Source: JAHEKD01 sp965204695
Lineage (GTDB): Bacteria > Pseudomonadota > Gammaproteobacteria > Arenicellales > JAHEKD01
Reading direction: 5' to 3'
Assembly (NCBI GenBank): GCA_965204695.1
Contig: OZ242007.1
Span: forward strand, 3,224,001 to 3,288,000
Length of the DNA: 64,000 nucleotides
The notes under the pieces were generated by a model, which was given only the letters and a program-made list of their open reading frames with translations, searched no databases and was not told where the DNA came from. The position numbers were made by a program, and so were the translations under genes. Position 1 is the first letter of the stretch, and each line of letters opens with the position of its first letter. Below, piece after piece: positions 44,330 through 52,358 of the stretch.

Positions 44330-44506
44330 AAACAACGGGTAGAGTATTCAATCTCTGCTCATTTCAGCTCCTTATTTTAAACTTCGTAGTATTGATGATG
44401 GCATGGTGTTGTCGGTCAATAATAGCTGCCCGCTGCAGTTTTAACTACTAGCATCGCTTAATGAGTTAAATTAATATCAAAGCACACAAAATCGATCTAG
44501 ACATGA

Positions 44507-45646
44507 ATGCCAGACATTAGTCGAATTGTCCATGAAGTGTTAAGCCAAATCGGTAGCCATCGGGAGGCTCGTTATTATTTTGAGCTGTTCAATGATGATG
44601 ACCCTCTTCGATTTGCGTTAATTGCTATTGATAATTCAATTGCGAAAAACTCAGGCGAACAATTAAGTTCAGCTATAGGTCTTTTATATCATTTAGGCCT
44701 ATTACCGGTTCTTTTACATAGTAATGAAACTGATCAAAACGAGATAGCGGCCAATCTAGAGGGGGATGATGTAAGTATAAACAGCATTTCAGGAAATATT
44801 CTTCAATCACCGATTGATCTAAAATCGATAGAGTTAGCAATAAATCACAGAGAAGTTCCAGTCATTTGTGGACTTGATGTTAACGAAGATTCGCTGGCTG
44901 ACGCATTGATCGAATTATCCAAACTGATTCGTCCTCACAAAATAATTTTACTCTCGCAGCAAGGAGGACTGGTCGATGATGATGGACGAATCGTTTCAAG
45001 TTTTAATCTTAATTCGTCTATTGATCAGATTAATTCTGCATCGTTCAAGACTTCTGATTCGCTGTTAACATTGGTGCAGGCACGAGAGCTATTGCAATCA
45101 ATGCCAACAGAAACTTCCATTTCAGTAACCAGTGTTCAGAACCTGGTTAAAGAACTATTCACTTATAAGGGGGCGGGTACGCTAATTCGCCTTGAGGAAA
45201 AGGTCGAGATGCGTTCTGAATTTGATAGCGAGCTTAAAACTAAACTCGCTAATCTTATTCAAGCCAGTTTTGATCGTGAACTAAAGCCCGAATATTTTGA
45301 GGCCATTGATTTAGACAAGCTCTTTATCAGTGAATCAGCTACGGCCATCGCTGTTGTGCTTAAAAACGACAAAGGACTTCCTTATCTTGATAAGTTTATT
45401 GTGACACCTCAAGCACAAGGCATCGGTTTAGGTAAGGTGATTTGGAAAAAACTAAACCAAGAATATAAACAGTTATATTGGCGGGCAAGAATCAATAATC
45501 CAATCAATAATTGGTATTTACGCCAGGCTGATAGCACTAAGCGTCAAGGCGAATGGATAGTTTTTGGTCAGAATATTGCGGCTGAAGATTGGTCGGATTG
45601 TGTTGAAGATGCTTTGTCTAGAACTGTATATATGGTTAATAACTAA
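44507..45646 (+). CDS. N-acetylglutamate synthase of the vertebrate-like AAK-NAT type
   Basis: 379 residues. The N-terminal part resembles the amino-acid-kinase domain of NAGS/NAGK fusion proteins (QIGSHREARYYFELFND, then VPVICGLDVNEDSLADALIELSK), but the kinase Lys/Gly pattern at the start (KVGG in active forms) is DNSIA, so kinase activity is unlikely. The C-terminal part is the NAT domain: YLDKFIVTPQAQGIGLGKVIW with the acetyl-CoA loop and LYWRARINNPINNWYL, typical of eukaryote-type NAGS. It should make N-acetylglutamate for arginine synthesis from acetyl-CoA and glutamate. Confidence 0.78.
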   Translation: MPDISRIVHEVLSQIGSHREARYYFELFNDDDPLRFALIAIDNSIAKNSGEQLSSAIGLLYHLGLLPVLLHSNETDQNEIAANLEGDDVSINSISGNILQSPIDLKSIELAINHREVPVICGLDVNEDSLADALIELSKLIRPHKIILLSQQGGLVDDDGRIVSSFNLNSSIDQINSASFKTSDSLLTLVQARELLQSMPTETSISVTSVQNLVKELFTYKGAGTLIRLEEKVEMRSEFDSELKTKLANLIQASFDRELKPEYFEAIDLDKLFISESATAIAVVLKNDKGLPYLDKFIVTPQAQGIGLGKVIWKKLNQEYKQLYWRARINNPINNWYLRQADSTKRQGEWIVFGQNIAAEDWSDCVEDALSRTVYMVNN

Positions 45647-45649
45647 GAA

Positions 45650-47092
45650 TTAGTTTGATAACTTTTTAATGACTTTTTTAAGTCTCATAATACCTTCTTT
45701 TATCTGGCTCAAATTAAGCGGGGTATATCCCATTACCAAGCCAATATTCGTGGGTGGACTTTGATAAAGGTGATTAACCGGATAAAGACCAAGGTTGTGT
45801 TCAAGACTTAATTCCAGAAATCGATCCAGATCTTTGCTTGCTAAATTTTTTAACCACACTAGCAAGTGTAACCCCGCAGGAGAGGAAGAATGAATTTGTT
45901 CATCGACTAAATATTTCTCCAGGTAATATTTTAAATGTAGCCTTTTTTCAGCATAGACATTACGCATTCGTTTTATATGCCGTGCATAATGACCTTGATC
46001 AATGAATTCTGCTAATGCGGGTTGAACGAAAGATCCACAGTGGCGATCTTCATTCCACTTCCATGCGGTCAGCGCATTACTGAGGTTTTCAGGAACAACA
46101 ATATAACCAATCCGCAAAGCGGGGTATAAAGACTTGGAAAAGGTACCGATATAAATTGTACGTTGGTAATGATCAAGATTATGTATAGAACTGATTGGCC
46201 TGCCTTCATAACGAAATTCGCTATCGTAATCATCTTCAATGATTAGGCAATCGTGTTGATTCGCCCAATCGATAACATCAAGTCTACGCTTAGCACTCAT
46301 GACCACACCGGTCGGGTATTGGTGAGAAGGAGTCAAATAAATAAATTTGGGGGCTTTGCCTTTATGTTGACGAATATCCAGTCCTTCACCATCAACGCTC
46401 AAGCGCTTGATATTAGCGTCGGTGCTTTGAAATGCTAATGTGCTACCGAGATAACAAGGATCTTCAGTGATGACACAATCACTGGATGATATAAAACACC
46501 TGGCAATAAGATTTAAGGCCTGTTGGGAGCCGCTTGTGATAATGATTTGCTCTGCATCGCAATGGACACCACGATTCATTCTTAAATGATTAGCTATTGC
46601 CAGACGTAATCTCTCATTGCCTTTAACCTCATCATAATTTTGTTCGAAATTATAGGTGTGTTTTTTTAATAACCGCTGCCAGTGATGTAATGACTTTTGA
46701 TCTAATTTCACATCTCCATATTTAAAATTAAATTTAGGCGTTTTGCGGTAAGTTGTTAAATAATAGCTCGCTTGCCGTTCAATAAATTTAGCTTGTTTAG
46801 TTAGTTTGTTGGTTGCTGAGGTGGCTACAGAACTGGTTTTCTTTGGAGAGCTATCATGGTTTAGGTCACTGACAAATGTGCCTTTGCCTCGAATTGATTC
46901 AAGGTAACCTTCACAGAGCAACTGCTCATAAGCGTTGACTATAGTGTTTCGTGAACATTGATACTGCTGTGATAAATCCCGGGTGGATGGCATTTTTTCA
47001 CCTGCTCTTAAAGTATCGTCAAGGATCGCTGATTTGAAGGCCTCATAAACCTGTCGATAAAGTGGCCCATACCCGGCAAGTTCTAGCAGCAT
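45650..47092 (-). CDS. MocR-type GntR/aminotransferase-fold regulator
   Basis: 480 residues. Winged-helix head: LYRQVYEAFKSAILDDTLRAG and KMPSTRDLSQQYQCSRNTI. The class I aminotransferase-like body has the PLP-Lys in GTFSKSLYPALRIGY, the Asp/Tyr in IIEDDYDSEFRYEG, and an R at the C-terminal substrate region. MocR proteins sense an amine or PLP-linked ligand and act mostly as activators or autorepressors. It is divergent from OsmC with an inverted repeat in between and adjacent to the NAGS gene (4-nt gap, tail to tail). Confidence 0.88.
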   Translation of the reverse strand: MLLELAGYGPLYRQVYEAFKSAILDDTLRAGEKMPSTRDLSQQYQCSRNTIVNAYEQLLCEGYLESIRGKGTFVSDLNHDSSPKKTSSVATSATNKLTKQAKFIERQASYYLTTYRKTPKFNFKYGDVKLDQKSLHHWQRLLKKHTYNFEQNYDEVKGNERLRLAIANHLRMNRGVHCDAEQIIITSGSQQALNLIARCFISSSDCVITEDPCYLGSTLAFQSTDANIKRLSVDGEGLDIRQHKGKAPKFIYLTPSHQYPTGVVMSAKRRLDVIDWANQHDCLIIEDDYDSEFRYEGRPISSIHNLDHYQRTIYIGTFSKSLYPALRIGYIVVPENLSNALTAWKWNEDRHCGSFVQPALAEFIDQGHYARHIKRMRNVYAEKRLHLKYYLEKYLVDEQIHSSSPAGLHLLVWLKNLASKDLDRFLELSLEHNLGLYPVNHLYQSPPTNIGLVMGYTPLNLSQIKEGIMRLKKVIKKLSN

Positions 47093-47094
47093 AG

Positions 47095-47138
47095 TGGTTC
47101 CATAAAAAATAGCAATATTGGTACTTTTTATAAGACCA
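47095..47138. promoter_or_regulatory. MocR operator candidate
   Basis: TGGT-N3-ATAAAAA (47095-47108) and TTTTTAT-N3-ACCA (47125-47138) are inverted, with 16 nt between. It overlaps the start region of the regulator and lies before OsmC, a natural site for autoregulation and divergent control. Confidence 0.5.
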
Positions 47139-47180
47139 TAAAAATGACAAACTTACAACTCAATTGACAGGATTAAATCG

Positions 47181-47636
47181 ATGTCTAGTTATTTTGCAAA
47201 GGTTAAATGGAAAAGTGACGGAGGTGATTTTGTTGGTCGCAAATATTCACGTAAACATGAGTGGATATTTGATGGCGGCTTTACTGTGTCTGCTTCACCC
47301 TCTCCACATGTGGTACCGGCTCCTTATTCAGATGAATCCGCGGTCGATCCTGAAGAAGCTTTTGTTGCAGCAATATCCAGCTGCCATATGTTATTTTTTT
47401 TGGACTATGCTAGTCGGGCAAAAATTAATGTTAGTAGCTATGTTGATGAAGCTGTCGGAGTAATGGAAAGAAATTCAGAAGGTAAGATAGTGATGACCAA
47501 AGTTACCTTAAATCCCAAAGTTGAGTATCTTAATGGTGAACCAAGTGAAGAGCGGGTAAAAGATTTACATCATCGGGCACATGAAAGTTGTTTTATTGCT
47601 AATTCTGTTAAGACGGAGATTGAAATCATGTTATGA
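47181..47636 (+). CDS. OsmC/Ohr-family protein
   Basis: 151 residues. EAFVAAISSCHMLFFLDYA has the redox Cys of the CHM(L) motif; the second Cys is in HESCFIANSV. These two Cys are the peroxidatic pair of OsmC-type peroxide reductases. VKWKSDGGDFVGRKYSRKHEW is the beta-rich N-terminus. Role: detoxification of organic hydroperoxides in the cytoplasm. Divergent from the MocR regulator, which is the probable controller. Confidence 0.85.
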   Translation: MSSYFAKVKWKSDGGDFVGRKYSRKHEWIFDGGFTVSASPSPHVVPAPYSDESAVDPEEAFVAAISSCHMLFFLDYASRAKINVSSYVDEAVGVMERNSEGKIVMTKVTLNPKVEYLNGEPSEERVKDLHHRAHESCFIANSVKTEIEIML

Positions 47637-47648
47637 GTCATGGGAATT

Positions 47649-47721
47649 CGTCATTCTGGAATCGCGGAGCGATATCCAGAATCTCTTTAACAACTGGATT
47701 CCCGCCTGCGCGGGAATGACG
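47649..47721. repeat. MITE-like dRS3-containing repeat
   Basis: It begins CGTCATTC (47649-47656) and ends GAATGACG (47714-47721), a terminal inverted repeat of 8 bp. The 20-mer ATTCCCGCCTGCGCGGGAAT is at 47698-47717, identical to 23813-23832. The left half (CTGGAATCGCGGAGCGATATC) is not shared with the other locus in this window. It sits between OsmC and the cupin gene and would fold into a long stem. Confidence 0.7.
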
Positions 47722-47740
47722 ATAGAGAAGGAAATTGAGT

Positions 47741-48076
47741 ATGAACACACAAAACCTGACAATCAGTAATGCATTAAGCCAATTGCCGAATAAAGACGGT
47801 GAGCAATTTGTCGAACTTTTTCATCACGGCAGCTTGGAAATAGAAATGTATGCACCCAAAGGTCATGATCCTCAACAGCCACACGATAAAGATGAGGTTT
47901 ATGTGATTGCATCAGGCACGGGTTGGTTTGTGAATGGAGATGCTAGGCATCGCTTTGAATCGGGCCAGGTATTATTTGTGCCGGCTGGAGTGGTGCATCG
48001 ATTCGAGGATTTCAGCGATGACTTCGCTACATGGGTAATTTTTTATGGACCTAAAGGTGGAGAGGCCAATGAATAA
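47741..48076 (+). CDS. Cupin-domain protein
   Basis: 111 residues from ATG 47741 (AAGGA at 47728-47732; the TTG at 47735 is a worse start). The cupin barrel has PQQPHDKDEVYVIASGTGWF (His and Glu motif 1) and DEPG-like GQVLFVPAGVVHRFEDF (motif 2 with His). Binds a metal; likely a small-molecule oxygenase, isomerase or sensor. Stop overlaps the next start by 8 nt. Confidence 0.78.
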   Translation: MNTQNLTISNALSQLPNKDGEQFVELFHHGSLEIEMYAPKGHDPQQPHDKDEVYVIASGTGWFVNGDARHRFESGQVLFVPAGVVHRFEDFSDDFATWVIFYGPKGGEANE

Positions 48077-48719
48077 AGGTTTGCAAACACAGCGAGTCAG
48101 TGTTCAGCGGATGAAAGATCGAGGTGCTTATGATGCTGATACTGTTTATTCTATCTTGGATGAAGGTAAAGTTTGTCATGTTGGTTTTGTTGTTGACGGA
48201 CAACCTTATGTTATTCCAATGGCTTATGCTCGTATCGGTACCAAATTAATATTGCATGGCTCGGTTTTAAGTCGTTTACTCAACAAGCTGGCTACTGGTG
48301 TTGATATTTGTGTGACCGTGACGCTTGTTGATGGTATGGTGCTTGCACGATCGGCTTTCCATCATTCAATGAATTACCGTAGCGTAGTGCTATTAGGACA
48401 AGTCACGCCAATAATTAAACAAGAAGATAAGGCTATTGCTCTAGATGCTCTGGTTGATCAGTTGATTCCCGGTCGGTCCACAACTTCCAGGCCCGGGACT
48501 AAACAAGAACTAAAAGCCACGCATGTATTGGAAATGGAAATTACAGAAGCTTCCGTCAAGCAACGTTTTGGTCCTCCCAAGGATGATAAGGAAGACATGC
48601 AATCGGATTATTGGGCTGGTGTAATTCCCATGAGCACAGTCTATGGTCAACCTGAAGCAGCGGCCGATTTGAAGCAAAATGTTGTGCAACCTGATTTCAG
48701 CAAATTAATCGGAGGATAA
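48069..48719 (+). CDS. Pyridoxamine-5'-phosphate oxidase-like flavin-binding protein
   Basis: 216 residues from ATG 48069, which overlaps the cupin stop; GGAGAGG 6 nt before is a good SD. The split-barrel reads ILDEGKVCHVGFVVDGQPYVIPMAY, RIGTKLILHGSVLSRLLNKL and DICVTVTLVDGMVLARSAFHHS. These fit the PNPOx-like family that binds FMN or F420-like cofactors. No catalytic residue is diagnostic. It is tightly coupled to the cupin and followed 1 nt later by the GST-GNAT gene. Confidence 0.8.
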   Translation: MNKGLQTQRVSVQRMKDRGAYDADTVYSILDEGKVCHVGFVVDGQPYVIPMAYARIGTKLILHGSVLSRLLNKLATGVDICVTVTLVDGMVLARSAFHHSMNYRSVVLLGQVTPIIKQEDKAIALDALVDQLIPGRSTTSRPGTKQELKATHVLEMEITEASVKQRFGPPKDDKEDMQSDYWAGVIPMSTVYGQPEAAADLKQNVVQPDFSKLIGG

Positions 48720-48720
48720 A

Positions 48721-49803
48721 ATGATTAAAGTTTACGGAGATATTTATTCCGGTAACTGCTACAAGATCAAATTGCTGCTCAATCATTTAGAAAAGGAACA
48801 CGAATGGCAACATATCAATGTTCTCAACAGTGAGAGTCGAACTGAAGAATTTCTCAGGCTCAACCCCAATGGAAAAATCCCATTGCTACAAACCGCAGAT
48901 GGACTTTATTTGAGTGAATCCAATGCGATTTTGTTGCATTTATCTGAGGGCACGGAATTGTTGCCAGAAGAAAAATGGCAGCGGGCCAAAGTCTATCAAT
49001 GGTTATTCTTTGAGCAGTATTCGCATGAACCATATGTGGCAGTGGCCCGGTTTTTTGTCAAATACCTAAACCAAGGTGAAGAGAAAAAGGATTATCTCGA
49101 TAAAAAACGCGAACAGGGCTATAAAGCGCTACAGGTTATGGAAACTGAATTGGAAAAAACTAAGTTTCTGGCAGGCGATCAGTATTCTGTTGCCGATATC
49201 TCACTATACGCTTATACACACGTTGCTCATGAAGGCGGTTTTGAACTCAAGCCTTATAAGAAAGTGAGAAAATGGTTAAAACGAGTTGGTAAACAAGAAA
49301 GCTTCATAAGCATGGATGATGCGGCTGAACAGATAAATACCCAGGAGACACGTATGACAAATGTGGTTGTTGTAAAACCTGAAGCTGATGACCGGCCAAA
49401 ATGGCGGCAACTCTACCAAGGTTATGCTGATTTTTACCAAGTCCCTATGAATGATGGGATTATGGACACCCTCTGGGGTTGGATTCATGATGAGCATAAT
49501 CCGTTTTATTGTATTGTGGCAAAAGATGAAGGTGGGAATTTGCTCGGTTTTATGCACTTTCGTGCCATGCCGTCACCGCTGCGTGGTGCAATGATAGGTT
49601 TTCTGGATGATTTATTTATCACGCCCGAAGCTAGGGGTAAAGGAGTGGTTTCAGCTTTGTACCATGAGCTTGAAAATCAGGGTAAAGCAAACGGATGGCC
49701 CTTAATTCGTTGGATTACAGCGGAAAATAATTACCGAGCCCGGGCTGTTTATGATGGATTATCCAACAAGACCCATTGGGTGACTTACCAGCTAGATTTG
49801 TAG
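48721..49803 (+). CDS. Glutathione S-transferase-GNAT acetyltransferase fusion
   Basis: 360 residues. The N-terminal part (1 to ~205) is a GST: SGNCYKIKLLLNHLEKEHEW, LNPNGKIPLLQTADG and SESNAILLHLSEG, and DYSVADISLYAY-like in QYSVADISLYAYTHVAH. The C-terminal part (~212-360) is GNAT: FLDDLFITPEARGKGVVSALYHEL with the acetyl-CoA loop. No stop separates them. At 49354 an in-frame ATG (Met212) follows AGGAG at 49343-49347 with 6-nt spacing, so a free GNAT could also be made. This co-linear fusion is unusual. Fourth gene of the OsmC-side cluster. Confidence 0.8.
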   Translation: MIKVYGDIYSGNCYKIKLLLNHLEKEHEWQHINVLNSESRTEEFLRLNPNGKIPLLQTADGLYLSESNAILLHLSEGTELLPEEKWQRAKVYQWLFFEQYSHEPYVAVARFFVKYLNQGEEKKDYLDKKREQGYKALQVMETELEKTKFLAGDQYSVADISLYAYTHVAHEGGFELKPYKKVRKWLKRVGKQESFISMDDAAEQINTQETRMTNVVVVKPEADDRPKWRQLYQGYADFYQVPMNDGIMDTLWGWIHDEHNPFYCIVAKDEGGNLLGFMHFRAMPSPLRGAMIGFLDDLFITPEARGKGVVSALYHELENQGKANGWPLIRWITAENNYRARAVYDGLSNKTHWVTYQLDL

Positions 49804-49885
49804 AGCGTTTTTCAAGCATTCGACAGTTATACCGGATAATAATCCACTGCCAGTACTGCGTGAATAGATTACAACACAGTAATTA

Positions 49886-49906
49886 TTCTCGATTTATAAT
49901 CGAGAA
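49886..49906. promoter_or_regulatory. Perfect 21-bp palindrome before the thioesterase
   Basis: TTCTCGATT-tat-AATCGAGAA, 9-bp perfect arms with a 3-nt centre, 21 nt before the thioesterase ATG. Likely a repressor operator, or a hairpin in the leader. Confidence 0.55.
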
Positions 49907-49927
49907 AAACATGCCCGATTTACATCA

Positions 49928-50419
49928 ATGCCAGCAAAAGAAAAGATATTAAGTAGCACTAGCAAAGTCCGTTTCCAGGATTGTGACCCTTTTAACCACC
50001 TCAATAATCTTAAATACATCGAATATTTTATAAATGCTCGTGAGGATCATTTATTAGATTATTACAATCTTGATATCTATGAATACGCTCGGGAAAATGG
50101 GCAAGCCTGGGTTGTTGCTGCTAATAAGATTGCTTATCTTCGCTCGGCTGTGCAGATGGAAAAGATACTTATCGAATCTCAGGTGATTGATTATTCCAAT
50201 CGAAGCCTGCAAGTTGAAATGCGGATGTGGGATCAAGCACGATCTCAGTTTAAGGCATTGATGTGGATTAATTTCGCCTATATCGACATTAAAACCGGCA
50301 GATCGGTTAAGCACCCAGAAAACATGATGGAATTATTTGCTGAAATTCATGCTCCGGTCGAGCAGGAAAGTTTCGATGAGCGGACACTATTTTTCAGACG
50401 TAATAAAACCAGTTTATAG
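49928..50419 (+). CDS. Acyl-CoA thioesterase (hot-dog fold, 4HBT type)
   Basis: 163 residues. RFQDCDPFNHLNNLKYIEYF has the D-x-x-x-H-x-N pattern of 4-hydroxybenzoyl-CoA-type thioesterases; the hot-dog helix is INAREDHLLDYYN. The rest is beta strands. Hydrolyses an acyl-CoA in the cytoplasm. Convergent with the O-acetyltransferase pair (1 nt gap). Confidence 0.83.
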   Translation: MPAKEKILSSTSKVRFQDCDPFNHLNNLKYIEYFINAREDHLLDYYNLDIYEYARENGQAWVVAANKIAYLRSAVQMEKILIESQVIDYSNRSLQVEMRMWDQARSQFKALMWINFAYIDIKTGRSVKHPENMMELFAEIHAPVEQESFDERTLFFRRNKTSL

Positions 50420-50420
50420 T

Positions 50421-52358
50421 TTAATTGCATTGAGCATTGGTAACAGATTCCGGGTTAATAGGTGGTTGCCTCAATAAATACATATTAAGAATTTCTTGCA
50501 CAACGATGTCGGGTTTTAGCGTTTCGATGAGCTGATAGGGAAATTCAAAGATAGCCCGATAAAAATAATTTTGTTTGGCGTGAGCGCTGATTAAGGGAAC
50601 AGATTTTTGAATAAATGAATCACCGATCACCATGATTTTTCCGAGCTGACCCTTTGGGTTTTCAATATATTCCGTTAAGAATTCCTGGCCGGATTTATCG
50701 GTGATGATTCGTCTGGGAATAGGTATGTCAAACACGCCATCTGTGTTGTAGGGGCTGATGGATTGCATTGGACTGTTCGGATTGGGCATTAATTTCACAT
50801 AGTTATCATCTTTATACCATTTTGGCATTAGTCCTAGCATGCCCAGGAAACCGGTATGTGCCCATTGGTTATTGATATCAAATTCAAATTGATCCAGAGC
50901 AATAGGGGAGAGATTTAACTCAGGATTGTTTATTAATAATTTATTGATTATTGCTTCATAGGCATAGTAGGCGCCGAGATAATTCCAGTGAAAATCGGTA
51001 CGATAGAATAATTTTGGATGACTTTGCTTATGTTTTGCAGCTATCAGCGGCCCGGTTAAATTAAGAACAGGAAGGTCATTAAATTGTTGTAGGTATTCAT
51101 CTAACAGATCTATCCGACTTTTTTTATTATCTTGTGATTTAATCTTAATTAAAACTTCAGGCAATAATTCTGGGTAAACCAATCCCTTTGTTGGGGCCAT
51201 AGCAAATAAATATTTTATATTTTGGTTTTTTAACCAACAATGTCGCTGGCTTATCACTTGTTGCCACTGTTTAAGCTCAGCATCTTTGAACGGTAAGCGC
51301 CCAAGATAGTCAGAAACATTATCAAAAGAAGCAATAGCCTCTCCTTCTATCTTCCTTTCCCCGGTTCCTTCAAACATTGTTCCTTGTTTGCCAACAATGA
51401 CTTTTGTGGTGGGCGATCGATCAAAAAAATCGACTTTAAGTAATGAATTTAGATGACCAATTTCTTTCTTAAATGCTAGAAACTCAGTAAAGCGATTACC
51501 AAGCTGCTGAAAAAAACCAAATTCTAAAAGGTTTTCTTGTCGATCAATTTCATTTTTGATTCGTCCTAACAGGTCTGCCTGAGCAAAAAAGAACAGAAAA
51601 ATAATCGCTAAAAAAGAAACAGCAGTTAGACGTTGATAGTTTATTGTTGAATCATTGCGACTTAGAAATAGGTAATGACAGATACAATAGATCACAGCGA
51701 TGACAAATAGAATTTTAATAATAATATTAGAGATCAAAAAAACGACGGGTAACGAGATAATAATTAATAGTCTGAGTTTATGTCGGTTGAGAAAATCACT
51801 ACGTGCGATTACCAATACAATTAACTGGCCGAGGAGAACAACCAATAACGCAATTGCAGAAATTAAAAACAACGTTAAGAATTTATTATTTAGTCTCGAT
51901 TCAGTTGGATCAATTTGAAGGTGTGCAGCGTCACCAAATCCTTCAAATAGAGCGGTGAATTTAGTTTGGTTCGATTTAAAAATATTGCTCTGATTGCCTT
52001 TACTTAAAAGCTCACTAGCACTAATCCATCTAAAGGACAGATCTTTGTTAATAAGGATCAGACCTTTACTGGCAAACGTTTTATGACGCCGATCAAGGTA
52101 AAAACGAAGTTTCTTGTCCAGACTGGCAGGCGCTAATTTATGGGTATAAATAATATGTTGGGGGTTAACTAAAAAATGTCTTTCTTCGATTTGAGTCTGA
52201 TTTTCCAATACTTCTAATTTTATATCACCATAGTTTGGGGCCTGTGCAAGAAATACAATTGATGAGCCAAAATAAAACTTAAATAAGAAAAAAATACTCG
52301 CGCATAAGCAGAAAAAACTGATCAGGTGAAATTTAAAATTTTTTCCGCTTAAACGCAT
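50421..52358 (-). CDS. AlgX/AlgJ-like SGNH O-acetyltransferase
   Basis: 645 residues. N-terminal membrane anchor (LISFFCLCASIFFLFKFYF), then several more hydrophobic helices, then a C-terminal SGNH domain with Ser in VIGDSFI and Asp/His in RTDFHWNYLGAYYAY. This order resembles AlgX or AlgJ that move acetyl groups to alginate in the periplasm, although here with about five TM helices in the middle. It works with the MBOAT partner, whose stop overlaps it by one nt. Confidence 0.82.
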   Translation of the reverse strand: MRLSGKNFKFHLISFFCLCASIFFLFKFYFGSSIVFLAQAPNYGDIKLEVLENQTQIEERHFLVNPQHIIYTHKLAPASLDKKLRFYLDRRHKTFASKGLILINKDLSFRWISASELLSKGNQSNIFKSNQTKFTALFEGFGDAAHLQIDPTESRLNNKFLTLFLISAIALLVVLLGQLIVLVIARSDFLNRHKLRLLIIISLPVVFLISNIIIKILFVIAVIYCICHYLFLSRNDSTINYQRLTAVSFLAIIFLFFFAQADLLGRIKNEIDRQENLLEFGFFQQLGNRFTEFLAFKKEIGHLNSLLKVDFFDRSPTTKVIVGKQGTMFEGTGERKIEGEAIASFDNVSDYLGRLPFKDAELKQWQQVISQRHCWLKNQNIKYLFAMAPTKGLVYPELLPEVLIKIKSQDNKKSRIDLLDEYLQQFNDLPVLNLTGPLIAAKHKQSHPKLFYRTDFHWNYLGAYYAYEAIINKLLINNPELNLSPIALDQFEFDINNQWAHTGFLGMLGLMPKWYKDDNYVKLMPNPNSPMQSISPYNTDGVFDIPIPRRIITDKSGQEFLTEYIENPKGQLGKIMVIGDSFIQKSVPLISAHAKQNYFYRAIFEFPYQLIETLKPDIVVQEILNMYLLRQPPINPESVTNAQCN

